Shown here piece after piece: positions 49,586-58,194 of a DNA stretch of 64,000 nucleotides. Location: positions 9,318 through 73,317 of the forward strand of contig CAYHCE010000018.1 of the NCBI GenBank assembly GCA_964355015.1, in the 5' to 3' direction. Numbering within the stretch: the first letter of the stretch is position 1; every line of letters begins with the position of its first letter. Made by a program: the position numbers and the translations under genes. The notes below the pieces were generated by a model. The model did no database searches. It was not told where the DNA came from and worked only from the letters and a program-made list of their open reading frames with translations. Source of the DNA: CAYHCE01 sp964355015. Its GTDB lineage: Bacteria; Cyanobacteriota; Cyanobacteriia; PCC-6307; Cyanobiaceae.

Positions 49586-50165
49586 CGGCCAGGACCTCCC
49601 CTTCTGCCCGCCGCCGGCGCCAGCGGGCGTAGAACTGAATCGAGCCGGCCATGGCCACCACCAGGGCCACCAGGAACCAGGTGGCGGCCCCGGTGGGGAA
49701 CTGGTCCTTGAACACCACCAGCATCACCACCAGCACGAGCATCAGGGTGGGCAGCTCGTTGAGGGCCCGGAGCTGGCGGCCGCTCCAGCGGCAGGTCCCC
49801 TGCCGCAGCTGACCCATCAGCCGATAGCAGAACCAGTGGTAGGCGAGCAGCGCCGCCACCACTGCCAGCTTGGCGTGCATCCAGCCCTGCTTCAGCCAGA
49901 GAGGCTGAGCGATCAACAGGCCCACGGCCATGGTCACGGCCACCACCATCCCAGGGGTGGTGATGATGTTGGCCAGGCGCTTCTCCATCACCGCGTACTG
50001 CTCCTGGAAGGCGGCGCGCAGCGGCTCCTCCAGCGTCTCGACCTCCACGTGATAGATGAACAGGCGCACCAGGTAGAAGAGCCCCGCGAACCACACCACC
50101 ACACCCACGATGTGGAGGGTCTTGAACCAGAGGTAGGCCTCCGGTGGCAGGGCCGGGAGCGACAT
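49575..50165 (-). CDS. hemJ: Protoporphyrinogen IX oxidase, HemJ type
   Basis: 196 residues from the ATG at 50165. Four or more membrane helices; the conserved His is in LWFKTLHIVGVVVWFAGLFYLVRLFIYHVE at about 10-40, and the conserved Lys in WMHAKLAVVAALLAYH near 100-115 follows. HemJ converts protoporphyrinogen IX to protoporphyrin IX for heme and chlorophyll and is the main form in cyanobacteria. CopD-type homologs look alike, but the LHIVGVVVWFAGLFYL pattern fits HemJ. It lies 23 bases after uvrC and its end overlaps the PHP gene. Confidence 0.9.
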   Translation of the reverse strand: MSLPALPPEAYLWFKTLHIVGVVVWFAGLFYLVRLFIYHVEVETLEEPLRAAFQEQYAVMEKRLANIITTPGMVVAVTMAVGLLIAQPLWLKQGWMHAKLAVVAALLAYHWFCYRLMGQLRQGTCRWSGRQLRALNELPTLMLVLVVMLVVFKDQFPTGAATWFLVALVVAMAGSIQFYARWRRRRAEGEVLAGGS

Positions 50166-50188
50166 CGGCAGGGAGGAGGAACGGCCCA

Positions 50189-52189
50189 TCAAGGTAAGAG
50201 AGCCGGACTGGGCATGGATCTCTGCTCCAGAGCGGCACCAGCGTCTGCAGGAGCCGGGGTCGGGTCCTGATCAGGCGGATGGAAGTAGGTCCAGATCTGG
50301 CGCGCCAGCGCGGGGCCCACACCCGGTGCCGCGGCGATCTGCTCGGGGCTGGCGATCTGGATGGCGTCGATCGAGCGGAAGTGGGCCAGCAGTTCCTTCA
50401 CCCGTTTAGGACCCAGGCCGGGGATGTCGCCGAGGCGGGATCGTTTCATCCGTTCGCCCCGCTGCTGACGGTGGAAACTCACGGCGAAGCGGTGGGCCTC
50501 GTCCCGCAGCCGACGCAGCAGCAGCAGACCCAGCTGATCGGGCTCACTCTCCAGGGGCAGGCTCGCCCCCGGCACGAACACTTCCTCCCGCTGCTTGGCC
50601 AGGGAGCAGACCACCAGATCCTCGTGGAGGTCCAGCTCTCGCAGGGCCTCCATCACGGCGGAGAGCTGGCCCTTGCCGCCGTCGATCATCACAACATCGG
50701 GCCAGTCGCCGAGGCCGCCGGTATGGAGGGTGGTGGCGCCTGCACGTCGCAGCTCGGCCAGATCGGCCCCTTCCGCCTTGGCCTGGGCCCAGCGGCGGAA
50801 ACGACGGCGCATGATCTCGGCCATGGCCATGAAGTCGTCGGAGTGGCCGGCACAGATGCTGCTGCTGCGGAGGCGGTACTTGCGGTAGTGCTGCTTGGCC
50901 GGCAGACCGTCGACGAACACCACCTGGGAGGCGACGGCATCGCTGCCCTGGATGTGGCTGATGTCGTAGCCCTCGATGCGGCGCGGCGGCTGGGGCAGCT
51001 CCAGCAGCTGGGCCAGGTCCTCGGTGGCGAGCTGGTGCTGCTCGGCGCTGCGCTGCGCCCGGGTCAGCTCGAAGACGGCGTTGCGCTCCACGAGCTCGAT
51101 CAGGTCGACCTTCCCCTGGCGCTGGGGATGAAGAAGACGCACCTTGCGCCCCCGGCGCTCGCTCAGCCACTCCTCCACCAGCACCTGGGCGGGCAGTGGG
51201 TGCTGGACCAGCACTTCCGGCGGAATCTCGACCGGCTCCACCTGGCCATAGTGCTCCTCGAGCACCCGCTGCAGGATCTCAGCGGGCGCGGCGATCGAGG
51301 CGTCTGCGGTGTAGCCGAGCCGCCCCACCAGCTTGCCTGCCCGCATCTGGAACAACTGCACCGCCGCCACCCGCTGATCCGCCGCCAGGGCGAGCACGTC
51401 GCGCGACACCGAGGCGTCGGGCAGGGTCATCTTCTGGTCGGCGGTTAGCTCCTCCAGGCCCTGGAGCTGGTCCCGCACCCGGGCTGCCTGCTCGAAGTCG
51501 AGTCGTTCGGCATAGCGCTCCATCTGGGCCCGCAACAGGTCGACGAGCTCGTCGCTGCGGCCCTGGAACACCATCGCCACCTTGCGCAGGATGCGCTGGT
51601 ACTCCTCGGGACTGATCTTCTCCTGACACACCCCCGGGCAGCGGCCGATCGCATGGTTCAGGCAGGTGCGGTCGCGGTAGAGGGGTTGGGGGCGCTGGCG
51701 CAGCGGGAACACCCGCTTCACCAGGAACAGGGTGCGGCGCAGCAGGCCCACGTCCACATACGGTCCGTAGAACCGATCGAGCGGGCTGCGCAGCCGCCGC
51801 CGCCGCGTGATGAAGATGCGGGGGTAGGGCTCGCTCCAGGTGATGCAGAGGTAGGGGTACTTCTTGTCGTCCTTCAGCAGCACGTTGAAGTGCGGCTGGT
51901 GGGCCTTGATCAGATTCGATTCGAGCGCCAGCGCCTCCGCCTCGCTGTCGGTGACGATGAACTCGATCTCCCAGACCTGCCGCACCATCAGGCTGATGCG
52001 GGGGCTGAGATCATGGGGGTCGCGGAAGTAGCTGCGGACGCGGCTGCGCAGGCTCTTCGACTTGCCGATGTAGAGGATGCGGTCCTCGCCGTCGCGCATC
52101 AGGTAGCAGCCCGGCTCTGCCGGAAGCTCCCTGAGCCGCTGCTTCAGCCGCTCCGCATCCTTCAGCAGCGGCTGGGCGAGGCTCCCCAC
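50189..52189 (-). CDS. uvrC: Excinuclease ABC subunit C
   Basis: About 666 residues from a GTG at 52189 that has GGAG 9 bases upstream. It nicks DNA on both sides of a lesion in nucleotide excision repair. The GIY-YIG domain is at about 20-100 (PGCYLMRDGEDRILYIGKSKS), the UVR motif is in LRAQMERYAERLDFEQAARVRDQL near 215, the RNase H-like domain is in RRIEGYDISHIQGSDAVASQVVF near 410, and the helix-hairpin-helix pair is at IPGLGPKRVKELL and AAAPGVGPALARQIW near 590-640. It lies 22 bases after the flavin reductase gene on the same strand. Confidence 0.96.
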   Translation of the reverse strand: MGSLAQPLLKDAERLKQRLRELPAEPGCYLMRDGEDRILYIGKSKSLRSRVRSYFRDPHDLSPRISLMVRQVWEIEFIVTDSEAEALALESNLIKAHQPHFNVLLKDDKKYPYLCITWSEPYPRIFITRRRRLRSPLDRFYGPYVDVGLLRRTLFLVKRVFPLRQRPQPLYRDRTCLNHAIGRCPGVCQEKISPEEYQRILRKVAMVFQGRSDELVDLLRAQMERYAERLDFEQAARVRDQLQGLEELTADQKMTLPDASVSRDVLALAADQRVAAVQLFQMRAGKLVGRLGYTADASIAAPAEILQRVLEEHYGQVEPVEIPPEVLVQHPLPAQVLVEEWLSERRGRKVRLLHPQRQGKVDLIELVERNAVFELTRAQRSAEQHQLATEDLAQLLELPQPPRRIEGYDISHIQGSDAVASQVVFVDGLPAKQHYRKYRLRSSSICAGHSDDFMAMAEIMRRRFRRWAQAKAEGADLAELRRAGATTLHTGGLGDWPDVVMIDGGKGQLSAVMEALRELDLHEDLVVCSLAKQREEVFVPGASLPLESEPDQLGLLLLRRLRDEAHRFAVSFHRQQRGERMKRSRLGDIPGLGPKRVKELLAHFRSIDAIQIASPEQIAAAPGVGPALARQIWTYFHPPDQDPTPAPADAGAALEQRSMPSPALLP

Positions 52190-52198
52190 GGCAGCAGG

Positions 52199-52202
52199 CT
52201 CC
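52199..52202 (-). promoter_or_regulatory. Ribosome binding site supporting GTG start of uvrC
   Basis: GGAG on the minus strand, 9 bases before the GTG at 52189. It lies in the 22-base gap to the flavin reductase stop and supports that start. Confidence 0.55.
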
Positions 52203-52211
52203 GGGCCCGGA

Positions 52212-52736
52212 TCAACCGCCGTACTGCCAGCCGGTGGCCGTCAGCTCGAGGGCAGGGGCATCGCGATGCAGCACGGCGCTCCTGACCTCCGCCACGAACA
52301 CGGTGTGGTCGCCGTGGGCCACCTGACCCACCAGCGCGCATTCCAGCGCGCCGAGGGCGTCGTTCAGAATGGGCAGTCCGAGCGCGCCCAGGCTGTAGGG
52401 GGCAGCGTCGAAGCGACCGCCGATGCCCTTCTGGGGCTTGAAGAACACCGCGGCCAGCTCTTTCTGTTCAGACGCGAGCACGTTGAGCGAGAAACGACCG
52501 GTGCGCTGGATGATGCCATTGCTGGTGGAGTCGGCCCTCACGGCCAACACCACCAAGGGGGGTTCAAAGGAGCCCTGGGTGACCCAGCTGGCGGTGAAGC
52601 CGTTCACGTCGTCACCCTCCGCCACACCGCAGATGAACACGCCGTGGGGGATCTTGCGGAGCAGCGTCTTCTTGGCTGCGGCATCGAGGCCGGAAGCGGA
52701 TCCGGAAGCAGTGGCGGAAGAGGCGTCAGGGGCCAT
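52212..52736 (-). CDS. Flavin reductase-like FMN-binding protein
   Basis: 174 residues from the ATG at 52736. The FMN split-barrel pattern is seen in KIPHGVFICGVAEGDDVNGFTASWVTQGSFEPPLVVLAV near 30-70, then GRFSLNVLASEQKELAAVFF and VFVAEVRSAVLHRDAPALEL. Such proteins reduce flavins or serve as FMN subunits; cyanobacterial diflavin proteins carry the same module at their C-terminus. The partner is unknown. It appears to lead the run with uvrC and hemJ. Confidence 0.85.
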   Translation of the reverse strand: MAPDASSATASGSASGLDAAAKKTLLRKIPHGVFICGVAEGDDVNGFTASWVTQGSFEPPLVVLAVRADSTSNGIIQRTGRFSLNVLASEQKELAAVFFKPQKGIGGRFDAAPYSLGALGLPILNDALGALECALVGQVAHGDHTVFVAEVRSAVLHRDAPALELTATGWQYGG

Positions 52737-52872
52737 GGGCAGAGAGTGGGGCGCTGGTTGAACTCTAGGCAGCCGTTGCTGCGGGACCGATCCACCGTTC
52801 GCATCCGTACGCTGCGCATCCATAGGATCCGCGCCAGCGGCCCCACCCCGGCGGCCCCTCGGCAACGCCCCC

Positions 52873-53364
52873 ATGAAGGCCCTCTACCCCGGCAGCTTCG
52901 ACCCGCTCACCCTCGGCCACCTGGATCTGATCGAGCGGGCCGACCGGCTGTTCGAGGGCCTGCTGGTTGCGGTGCTCCAGAATCCGGGCAAGCAGCCCAG
53001 CTTCCCGCTGGACCAGCGGCTGGCCCAGATCCGCCGCGCCACGGCCCACCTCAGCGGGGTGGAAGTGAGCAGCTTCGACGGACTCACCGTCGACTGCGCC
53101 CGCCGCTGCGGTTCCGCCGTGATCCTGCGGGGCCTGCGGGCGATGAGCGACTTCGAGTTCGAGCTCCAGATCGCCCACACCAACCGCAGCCTGGCGCCGG
53201 AGGTGGAGACCCTGTTCCTCGCCACCGCCGCCCACCACAGCTTTTTGAGCAGCAGCGTGGTCAAGGAGGTGGCCCGGTTCGGCGGAGACGTTCGTCACAT
53301 GGTCCCGACCGGAGTGGCGGAGGACCTCGCCAGGCTCTTTAATCAGGCTTCCCCGCCCAGTTGA
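52873..53364 (+). CDS. coaD: Phosphopantetheine adenylyltransferase
   Basis: 163 residues. It makes dephospho-CoA from 4'-phosphopantetheine and ATP, the fourth step of CoA synthesis. ALYPGSFDPLTLGHLDLIERA near residues 3-23 has the (T/H)xGH motif; VILRGLRAMSDFEFELQIAHTNR near 85-107 and HHSFLSSSVVKEVARFGGDV near 120-140 are family marks. The next gene starts one base after its stop. Confidence 0.97.
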   Translation: MKALYPGSFDPLTLGHLDLIERADRLFEGLLVAVLQNPGKQPSFPLDQRLAQIRRATAHLSGVEVSSFDGLTVDCARRCGSAVILRGLRAMSDFEFELQIAHTNRSLAPEVETLFLATAAHHSFLSSSVVKEVARFGGDVRHMVPTGVAEDLARLFNQASPPS

Positions 53365-53365
53365 G

Positions 53366-54319
53366 ATGGCCGAGAATCAGATCAGCGTGCTGAATCAGAT
53401 CGACCAGCTCGAGGAAATCGTGCTGGAGGGCAGCCGCATTCCGTTCAGCGGAGGGCGACTGGTGAACGAGCAGGACGCCATCGAGCTGATGGACGCCGTG
53501 CGCGATGCCTTGCCGGCTCAGCTGGAGCAGGCCGAGGAACTGCTGCGGCAGAGGGAGGCCTTCATCGCTCAGGCCCGTCAGCAGGCCGAGGAGGTCCTCG
53601 TGCGAGCTCGCCAGGAGCGTGAGCAGCTGATCAACTCGGCAGCCGTGCGGCAGGAGGCCGAACGGCAGGTGGCCGAACTGCGGGAGCAGGCACGGCAGCA
53701 GTGCGAACAGATGCTGCTGGCGGCCCGCCAGCAGGTGGCTCAGACCGAGCAGGAGCTCCAGACGCGACTGGCCCAGATGGAGCAGCAGTTCGGCGGCCGC
53801 CGGCAGCAACTCGAACAGGAGGCGATGCAGCGCCTCCAGCAGCTCGACCAGGACTTCGTCGAAATGAAGCGCCAGCTCACCGAGCAGCACGAGCGCCTGC
53901 GCCAGCAGAGCCTGCAGGAACTGGAGCAGATCCGGCAGGAAGGGCTGCGGATCCAGCGCGAGAGCCAGGCAGAGGCAGAGCGGCTGCACAACGAGTCCCT
54001 TCAGTTCCGGCAGCAGACCCAGCAGCAGTGCGAGGCACAGATCAGCCGTACCCGCCAGGAGGCTGCCGCCGTGCAGGACGGCTCGAACCGCTATGCAGAG
54101 CAGGTTCTGGGGGAGCTCGAAACCCGGCTGGGCGAGCTGAGCAAGGTGGTGCTGGCCGGCCGGCGGGAACTGGGCCGGATCCACACCAACGAGATGACGG
54201 CAGCCGCCGAGCGTTCCGGTGTCGCCCCCGCTGCGGCTGCAGGAGACACGACCGCCGTTCCGATCAGCCGGGCACGGCGGGCCGCCTCACGGCTCAAGCA
54301 GGTGGCTGGCAGAGGCTGA
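53366..54319 (+). CDS. Coiled-coil protein, possibly DivIVA-like (Cdv3-type)
   Basis: 317 residues, one base after coaD. The N-terminal 60 residues (LNQIDQLEEIVLEGSRIPFSGGRLVNEQDAIELMDAVRDAL) form a small folded block, then residues 65-290 are a long Gln/Glu/Arg-rich coiled coil with many AEE, RQQ and EQ repeats. A Gly/Ala end (GVAPAAAAGDTT) leads to SRARRAASRLKQVAG. Cyanobacterial Cdv3 is a coiled-coil DivIVA-like division factor; the layout is similar, but no diagnostic motif was found, so the name is a guess. No signal peptide or membrane segment. Its end overlaps dacB by 26 bases. Confidence 0.75.
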   Translation: MAENQISVLNQIDQLEEIVLEGSRIPFSGGRLVNEQDAIELMDAVRDALPAQLEQAEELLRQREAFIAQARQQAEEVLVRARQEREQLINSAAVRQEAERQVAELREQARQQCEQMLLAARQQVAQTEQELQTRLAQMEQQFGGRRQQLEQEAMQRLQQLDQDFVEMKRQLTEQHERLRQQSLQELEQIRQEGLRIQRESQAEAERLHNESLQFRQQTQQQCEAQISRTRQEAAAVQDGSNRYAEQVLGELETRLGELSKVVLAGRRELGRIHTNEMTAAAERSGVAPAAAAGDTTAVPISRARRAASRLKQVAGRG

Positions 54320-55610
54320 CGTTCTGCACCTGGCGCAGCACCAGCCCGATCATGGTGTTGGGAGAGCTGGCTCCGTTGGATACAAGGCTGACATAGCGGG
54401 GTCCGTCACTTGTGGCCAGGACTCCGCTGATGGAGCGCACCCCGGTGAGCGTTCCGGTCTTGCCTCGAAAGCGACCCTCCAGGCTGGTCCCCTTGTAGAG
54501 ATGGCGGAGTGTTCCCCGCTGGCCAGCCACCGCCATCGAGGACTGATAGAAGGAGGCATAGGGATGCTGGTCCATGCGAAGCAGCAGGGCGGCCAGAAAG
54601 CGGCTCGTGACACGGTTGGCGCGATCGAGACCGCTTCCGTCGGCCACGACGACACCCTCCAGGGGGAGGCCCTGCTGACGCAGCCAGAGCATCTCCGCAC
54701 TGCGGCTGCGGGCCAGGTCCCAGCTGCCGCTGGCCTGGCGCAGCAACACTTCGGCTGTGAAATTGTGGCTCTCCGTGTTCGCCAGGCTGAGCAGGTTGTG
54801 CATCGGAGCCGAGGACTCCTCATGCAGCAGCACGGCATCCTGCGGCAATGAGGCTTCGGAGGAAACCACGCTCATCTGGATGCCCTTGCCGCCCTGCCTG
54901 CCCAGCTCGCGATCCAGCAGCCGCTGCAGCCGACCGGGTGGGTTGGCCACTGCCATCTCGAGGGCGTTACTGGTGACGGCCAGCCGGGTGATCGGAGCGC
55001 CATAGGCTTCGGCCCGGTCGCCGGGATTCCAACCCTGGGGCCACCAGGCCTGAGGCGGTTCCTCGGCCAGCTGCAGGCGCACGAGGCTGGGGGGAGTGCC
55101 TGCGCCACCACCCGAGCCGAGCGCCAGCTTGGCGAACCGTTGCAGCTGGGGCAGATCCAGGTCGGGATCACCCTCGCCGGTGAGCCGCAGCGTGCCGTCG
55201 GGTAATCGCCAGAGGCGGGTGGACAGTCGGTAGTCGGGGCCGAGGCGATCGAGGGCGAAGGCGGTGCTGACCAGCTTCTGGTTGGACGCCGGCAGCCTCG
55301 GGCGGAGACCGTTGACATCGGCCAGCAGCCGGCCGCTGGCATCGGCGACCGATATGCTCCAGACGTCGACCTGGCCTCCCAGGGTGGCCAGAACCCTGCC
55401 CTGCAGGGCAGGACAACTGACCTGACCCTGCAGCCTGGGCAAGGCCAGGGGAGGTGGGGCAGGCGCCAGGCTGGCGAGGGGAACCACTCCGGGAGCCAGC
55501 TGGGCCGGAGCCGCAAGCAGCGGGCCCGATGGCAGCAGGCTCAGGGCGAAGGAGAAGGCAATCGAAGCCGGACGGGTCCGGATGGACAGTCGCAGGGTCA
55601 GGCCAGACAT
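54294..55610 (-). CDS. dacB: D-alanyl-D-alanine carboxypeptidase/endopeptidase (PBP4, S13)
   Basis: 438 residues from the ATG at 55610. A signal peptide (IAFSFALSLLPSGPLLAAP) precedes the S13 domain. The catalytic Ser-Lys pair is in LPASNQKLVSTAFAL near residue 115, a SxN-type segment in LANTESHNFTAEVLL near 285, and the KTG triad in GRFRGKTGTLTGVRSISG near 390. It trims or cuts cross-links of peptidoglycan. It lies 1 base after the DUF4330 gene and is convergent with the coiled-coil gene, overlapping it by 26 bases. Confidence 0.92.
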   Translation of the reverse strand: MSGLTLRLSIRTRPASIAFSFALSLLPSGPLLAAPAQLAPGVVPLASLAPAPPPLALPRLQGQVSCPALQGRVLATLGGQVDVWSISVADASGRLLADVNGLRPRLPASNQKLVSTAFALDRLGPDYRLSTRLWRLPDGTLRLTGEGDPDLDLPQLQRFAKLALGSGGGAGTPPSLVRLQLAEEPPQAWWPQGWNPGDRAEAYGAPITRLAVTSNALEMAVANPPGRLQRLLDRELGRQGGKGIQMSVVSSEASLPQDAVLLHEESSAPMHNLLSLANTESHNFTAEVLLRQASGSWDLARSRSAEMLWLRQQGLPLEGVVVADGSGLDRANRVTSRFLAALLLRMDQHPYASFYQSSMAVAGQRGTLRHLYKGTSLEGRFRGKTGTLTGVRSISGVLATSDGPRYVSLVSNGASSPNTMIGLVLRQVQNVSLCQPPA

Positions 55611-55611
55611 C

Positions 55612-56160
55612 TCAGGAAGCTCCGATGCGAAGGCCGCTGACCGTGCCGCCGATGCGGTAATCGGTGCCCTCCAGCTCCACGGGTGCACCGATCTTGAGAT
55701 TCTGGTTGCCGAACACCACACCGCCGCCGGTCTTGCGGCCCTGTCCCTCAAGCACGAAGCGGGCATCAAGGGAGCCGAACACGGCCTGGTTGGGATCGAC
55801 GGCCGTCACGACCCGTCCATCGGGCTGAACCGCCACGAGACGCCGCTGCATCGGCTGCAGATCCTTGAGCTTCACCGTGCCGTGGGGCTGGTTGCGGATC
55901 ACGATGCTCACCTCTCCATCCTTCCGAGCGGAGGCGACCAGACCGGCCGGATCGGCGGTAGGAACACCCCGCACATCCACCATGACGGTGACCGGCTGGA
56001 GTGCACCGGTTGCCCTGTCCACCGCACCGCTGAGCTTGGGGCTCCAGATCACCCCGCCGACGGCAAGGACGACGGCCACGGCGGCGCCGATATCGACAAA
56101 GCTCCAACGCGATGCTCCGGTCGAACCGGAGGGGGGGGAGGAGTGGGGCTCAGCGGCCAT
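55612..56160 (-). CDS. DUF4330-domain membrane protein
   Basis: 182 residues from the ATG at 56160. A short Ser/Pro-rich head is followed by one membrane segment (FVDIGAAVAVVLAVGGVIW) at about residue 25, and then a beta-rich domain (VMVDVRGVPTADPAGLVASARKDGEVSIVI, VFGNQNLKIGAPVELEGTDYRIGGTVSGLRI). The pattern fits the DUF4330 family found in cyanobacteria; function unknown. It lies 1 base before dacB and probably shares its mRNA, so a cell-wall link is possible from context only. Confidence 0.85.
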   Translation of the reverse strand: MAAEPHSSPPSGSTGASRWSFVDIGAAVAVVLAVGGVIWSPKLSGAVDRATGALQPVTVMVDVRGVPTADPAGLVASARKDGEVSIVIRNQPHGTVKLKDLQPMQRRLVAVQPDGRVVTAVDPNQAVFGSLDARFVLEGQGRKTGGGVVFGNQNLKIGAPVELEGTDYRIGGTVSGLRIGAS

Positions 56161-56262
56161 GAACGTTCGGCAGACGCGCAACTTTAGAGACGGTCCCGGG
56201 CTCCCACCAGAGGCGGAGGCAGCGAAATCAGGGCCGAATCCGCCTGGATCCGCTCCGGCGGC

Positions 56263-56961
56263 TCAGTGGCTCAGGCTGCCGATGAAGCGATCCAGGGCCT
56301 GGAGACCGGCCACCACACCGGGCCCCTGCTCCGGGCTGAGCGCAACGGCAAGCTGTTCGGCGTCAGGCCTCTGCTCGAAGCTGGCGGCCGCCCTGTAGCC
56401 ATCGGGATCCCGGCGGTAGAGCTCCCAGGCGCCGGGGAAAGAGCAGCGAAGCGCTCCTGCGTCGAGGGGGATCAGGGCATAGGCCGTGCGCCAGGTGGCC
56501 AGAAACCCTCGGCGCCGCTCGCGGGCCACACTGCCGATGCCGACCGCCGCATCCTCGAGCCGACCATTGAGCAGCACCACGGCGCCCCGGTGGGCCTGGC
56601 AGATCGATTCCATCTGCTCATACTCCGCCTGCGCCGGAGCCACAGCGATCAGCAGCTCGTCTCCGCCGGGATCGGACTCCCGGCCCTGCCGGCGCAGCTG
56701 ATCGCCCAGGTCGCCCAACCACGTCGCCAGCTGGGGCGCATCGCGTCTTGCCAGTGCCGCGGCTCCGGTATCGGGGAAGAGCAGCCGGGCCGGTCTGCCG
56801 GCGGCCACAAGCGCGGCGAGCAGGCGCAACGCCAGGGGGAGCACCTTCAGGCCCTCGAAGCGGAATTCGACGCTCCAGCGCCCGGCGGGTGCCTCGACGA
56901 GCCCCCGGCACAGGCCGTCGAGTGCGTCCAGTTCGGCACTGCGCAGATCGGGAGGAAGCAC
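56263..56961 (-). CDS. DUF1995-family protein
   Basis: 232 residues from a GTG at 56961. Characteristic segments: RWSVEFRFEGLKVLPLALRLLAAL near 28-51, LFPDTGAAALARRD near 61-74, ELLIAVAPAQAEYEQMESI near 101-119, and GSVARERRRGFLATWRTAYALIPLDAG near 140. DUF1995 occurs in cyanobacteria and chloroplasts, where plant LPA3 belongs to it and helps photosystem II assembly; whether this copy does is unknown. It follows the cysteine desulfurase gene by 57 bases and precedes DUF4330 by 102. Confidence 0.85.
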   Translation of the reverse strand: MLPPDLRSAELDALDGLCRGLVEAPAGRWSVEFRFEGLKVLPLALRLLAALVAAGRPARLLFPDTGAAALARRDAPQLATWLGDLGDQLRRQGRESDPGGDELLIAVAPAQAEYEQMESICQAHRGAVVLLNGRLEDAAVGIGSVARERRRGFLATWRTAYALIPLDAGALRCSFPGAWELYRRDPDGYRAAASFEQRPDAEQLAVALSPEQGPGVVAGLQALDRFIGSLSH

Positions 56962-57018
56962 GGGGACCCATCGCGGATCCGTCCGACCCTAACCAGGGAC
57001 TCCAGCGTCACCTGGCCT

Positions 57019-58194
57019 TCAGGGGTCGGCGTCGGTGACGGCCCGGCGGGCGCGCTCGAACGCCTCGGGCACCCTGGCCAGCTCGGTGGGATTCAGCCAG
57101 GGGCCCAGGCTCAGTCGCAGACCGCTGGCGGCTCGGTCCTCCGCCAGTCCCATCGCCAGCAGCACGGGGCTGGCGCTGCTCTGGCCGGCGAGGCAAGCCG
57201 TGCCGCTGCTGGCGGCGATGCCCTCGCGCCAGAGGGCCGGCACCAGTCGGCGACCGGACAGGGGGCGCCCAGCGGCGCTGGAGACCAGCAGACTGATGTG
57301 ATGCGGCAGGCGGTGGCCGGGACAGCCGCTGAGCTCCAGACCGGGCAGGGCCAGGAGCTCCGCCAGGAGCGCATCGCGGCTGACTTCGATCGGATCGCGA
57401 CCACCATGCTGCTTCAGCCGGACCGTCGCCAGCCGCAGGGCCTCGGCCAGCCCCGCCGCCAGCACGACCGGCTCGGTCCCGGCCCTCAGGCCCGCCTCCT
57501 GGCCCCCGCCCTCCAGCAGGGGGCACAGCTCCAGTCCCGACCGCGCCACCAGCACGCCGATGCCCCGGGGCCCCTGCAGCTTGTGGGCCGTGAAGCTGAG
57601 CAGGTCCACCGGCAGCGCGGCGAAGTCGATCGGCCGGTGCCCCACCACCTGCACGGCATCGGTGTGGAAGGGCAGGCCGGCGGCACGGCAAAGGGAGCCG
57701 ATCGCCTCGATCGGCTGCAGTGTGCCCACCTCGCTCTGGCCCCAGATCACGGACACGAGGCGGGTGGGGGGCTCCAGCAGGGTCTCCAGCACCTCCAGCC
57801 GCACTCGCCCGAATCGATCGACCGGAAGGGTGGCCAGCGTCCAGCCGGCGCGCACCAGGCGGGCGGCGGCCGCGGTCACGGCCGGATGCTCCACCGCCGA
57901 GATCAGCAGCCGTCCGGGCGGCTGGGCGGCGGCCGCACCCAGCAGGGCAAGGTGGGCCGCCTCGGTGCCCCCTGAGCAGAACGTCAGCTGCTCAGGGGAG
58001 GCGCCGAGGCCGGCGGCGATGGCCTGACGGCTGCGTTCCAGAGACTCGGCCGCCAGCAGCCCGAAGCCGTGCAGGCTGGAGGGATTCGCCCAGGCCACCG
58101 TCTCGGCCTCGGCCATGACACGCCGCACCGATCCTGCCGGCGGAGTGGTGGCGCAGGCATCGAGATAGAGCGGGGCCTCAGGCCGGTGGAGCAT
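57019..58194 (-). CDS. Cysteine desulfurase (NifS/IscS type)
   Basis: 391 residues from the ATG at 58194. It takes sulfur from cysteine via a PLP enzyme and gives alanine plus a persulfide for Fe-S clusters and thio-modified tRNA. YLDACATTPPAGSVRRVM and NPSSLHGFGLLAAESLERSR at the start, FCSGGTEAAHLALLG near 80, the PLP Lys in LLSFTAHKLQGPRGIGVL near 200, and the active Cys in ASSGTACLAGQSSASPVLLAMG near 320 are present. It overlaps the dapF end by 17 bases, so translation may be coupled. Confidence 0.94.
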   Translation of the reverse strand: MLHRPEAPLYLDACATTPPAGSVRRVMAEAETVAWANPSSLHGFGLLAAESLERSRQAIAAGLGASPEQLTFCSGGTEAAHLALLGAAAAQPPGRLLISAVEHPAVTAAAARLVRAGWTLATLPVDRFGRVRLEVLETLLEPPTRLVSVIWGQSEVGTLQPIEAIGSLCRAAGLPFHTDAVQVVGHRPIDFAALPVDLLSFTAHKLQGPRGIGVLVARSGLELCPLLEGGGQEAGLRAGTEPVVLAAGLAEALRLATVRLKQHGGRDPIEVSRDALLAELLALPGLELSGCPGHRLPHHISLLVSSAAGRPLSGRRLVPALWREGIAASSGTACLAGQSSASPVLLAMGLAEDRAASGLRLSLGPWLNPTELARVPEAFERARRAVTDADP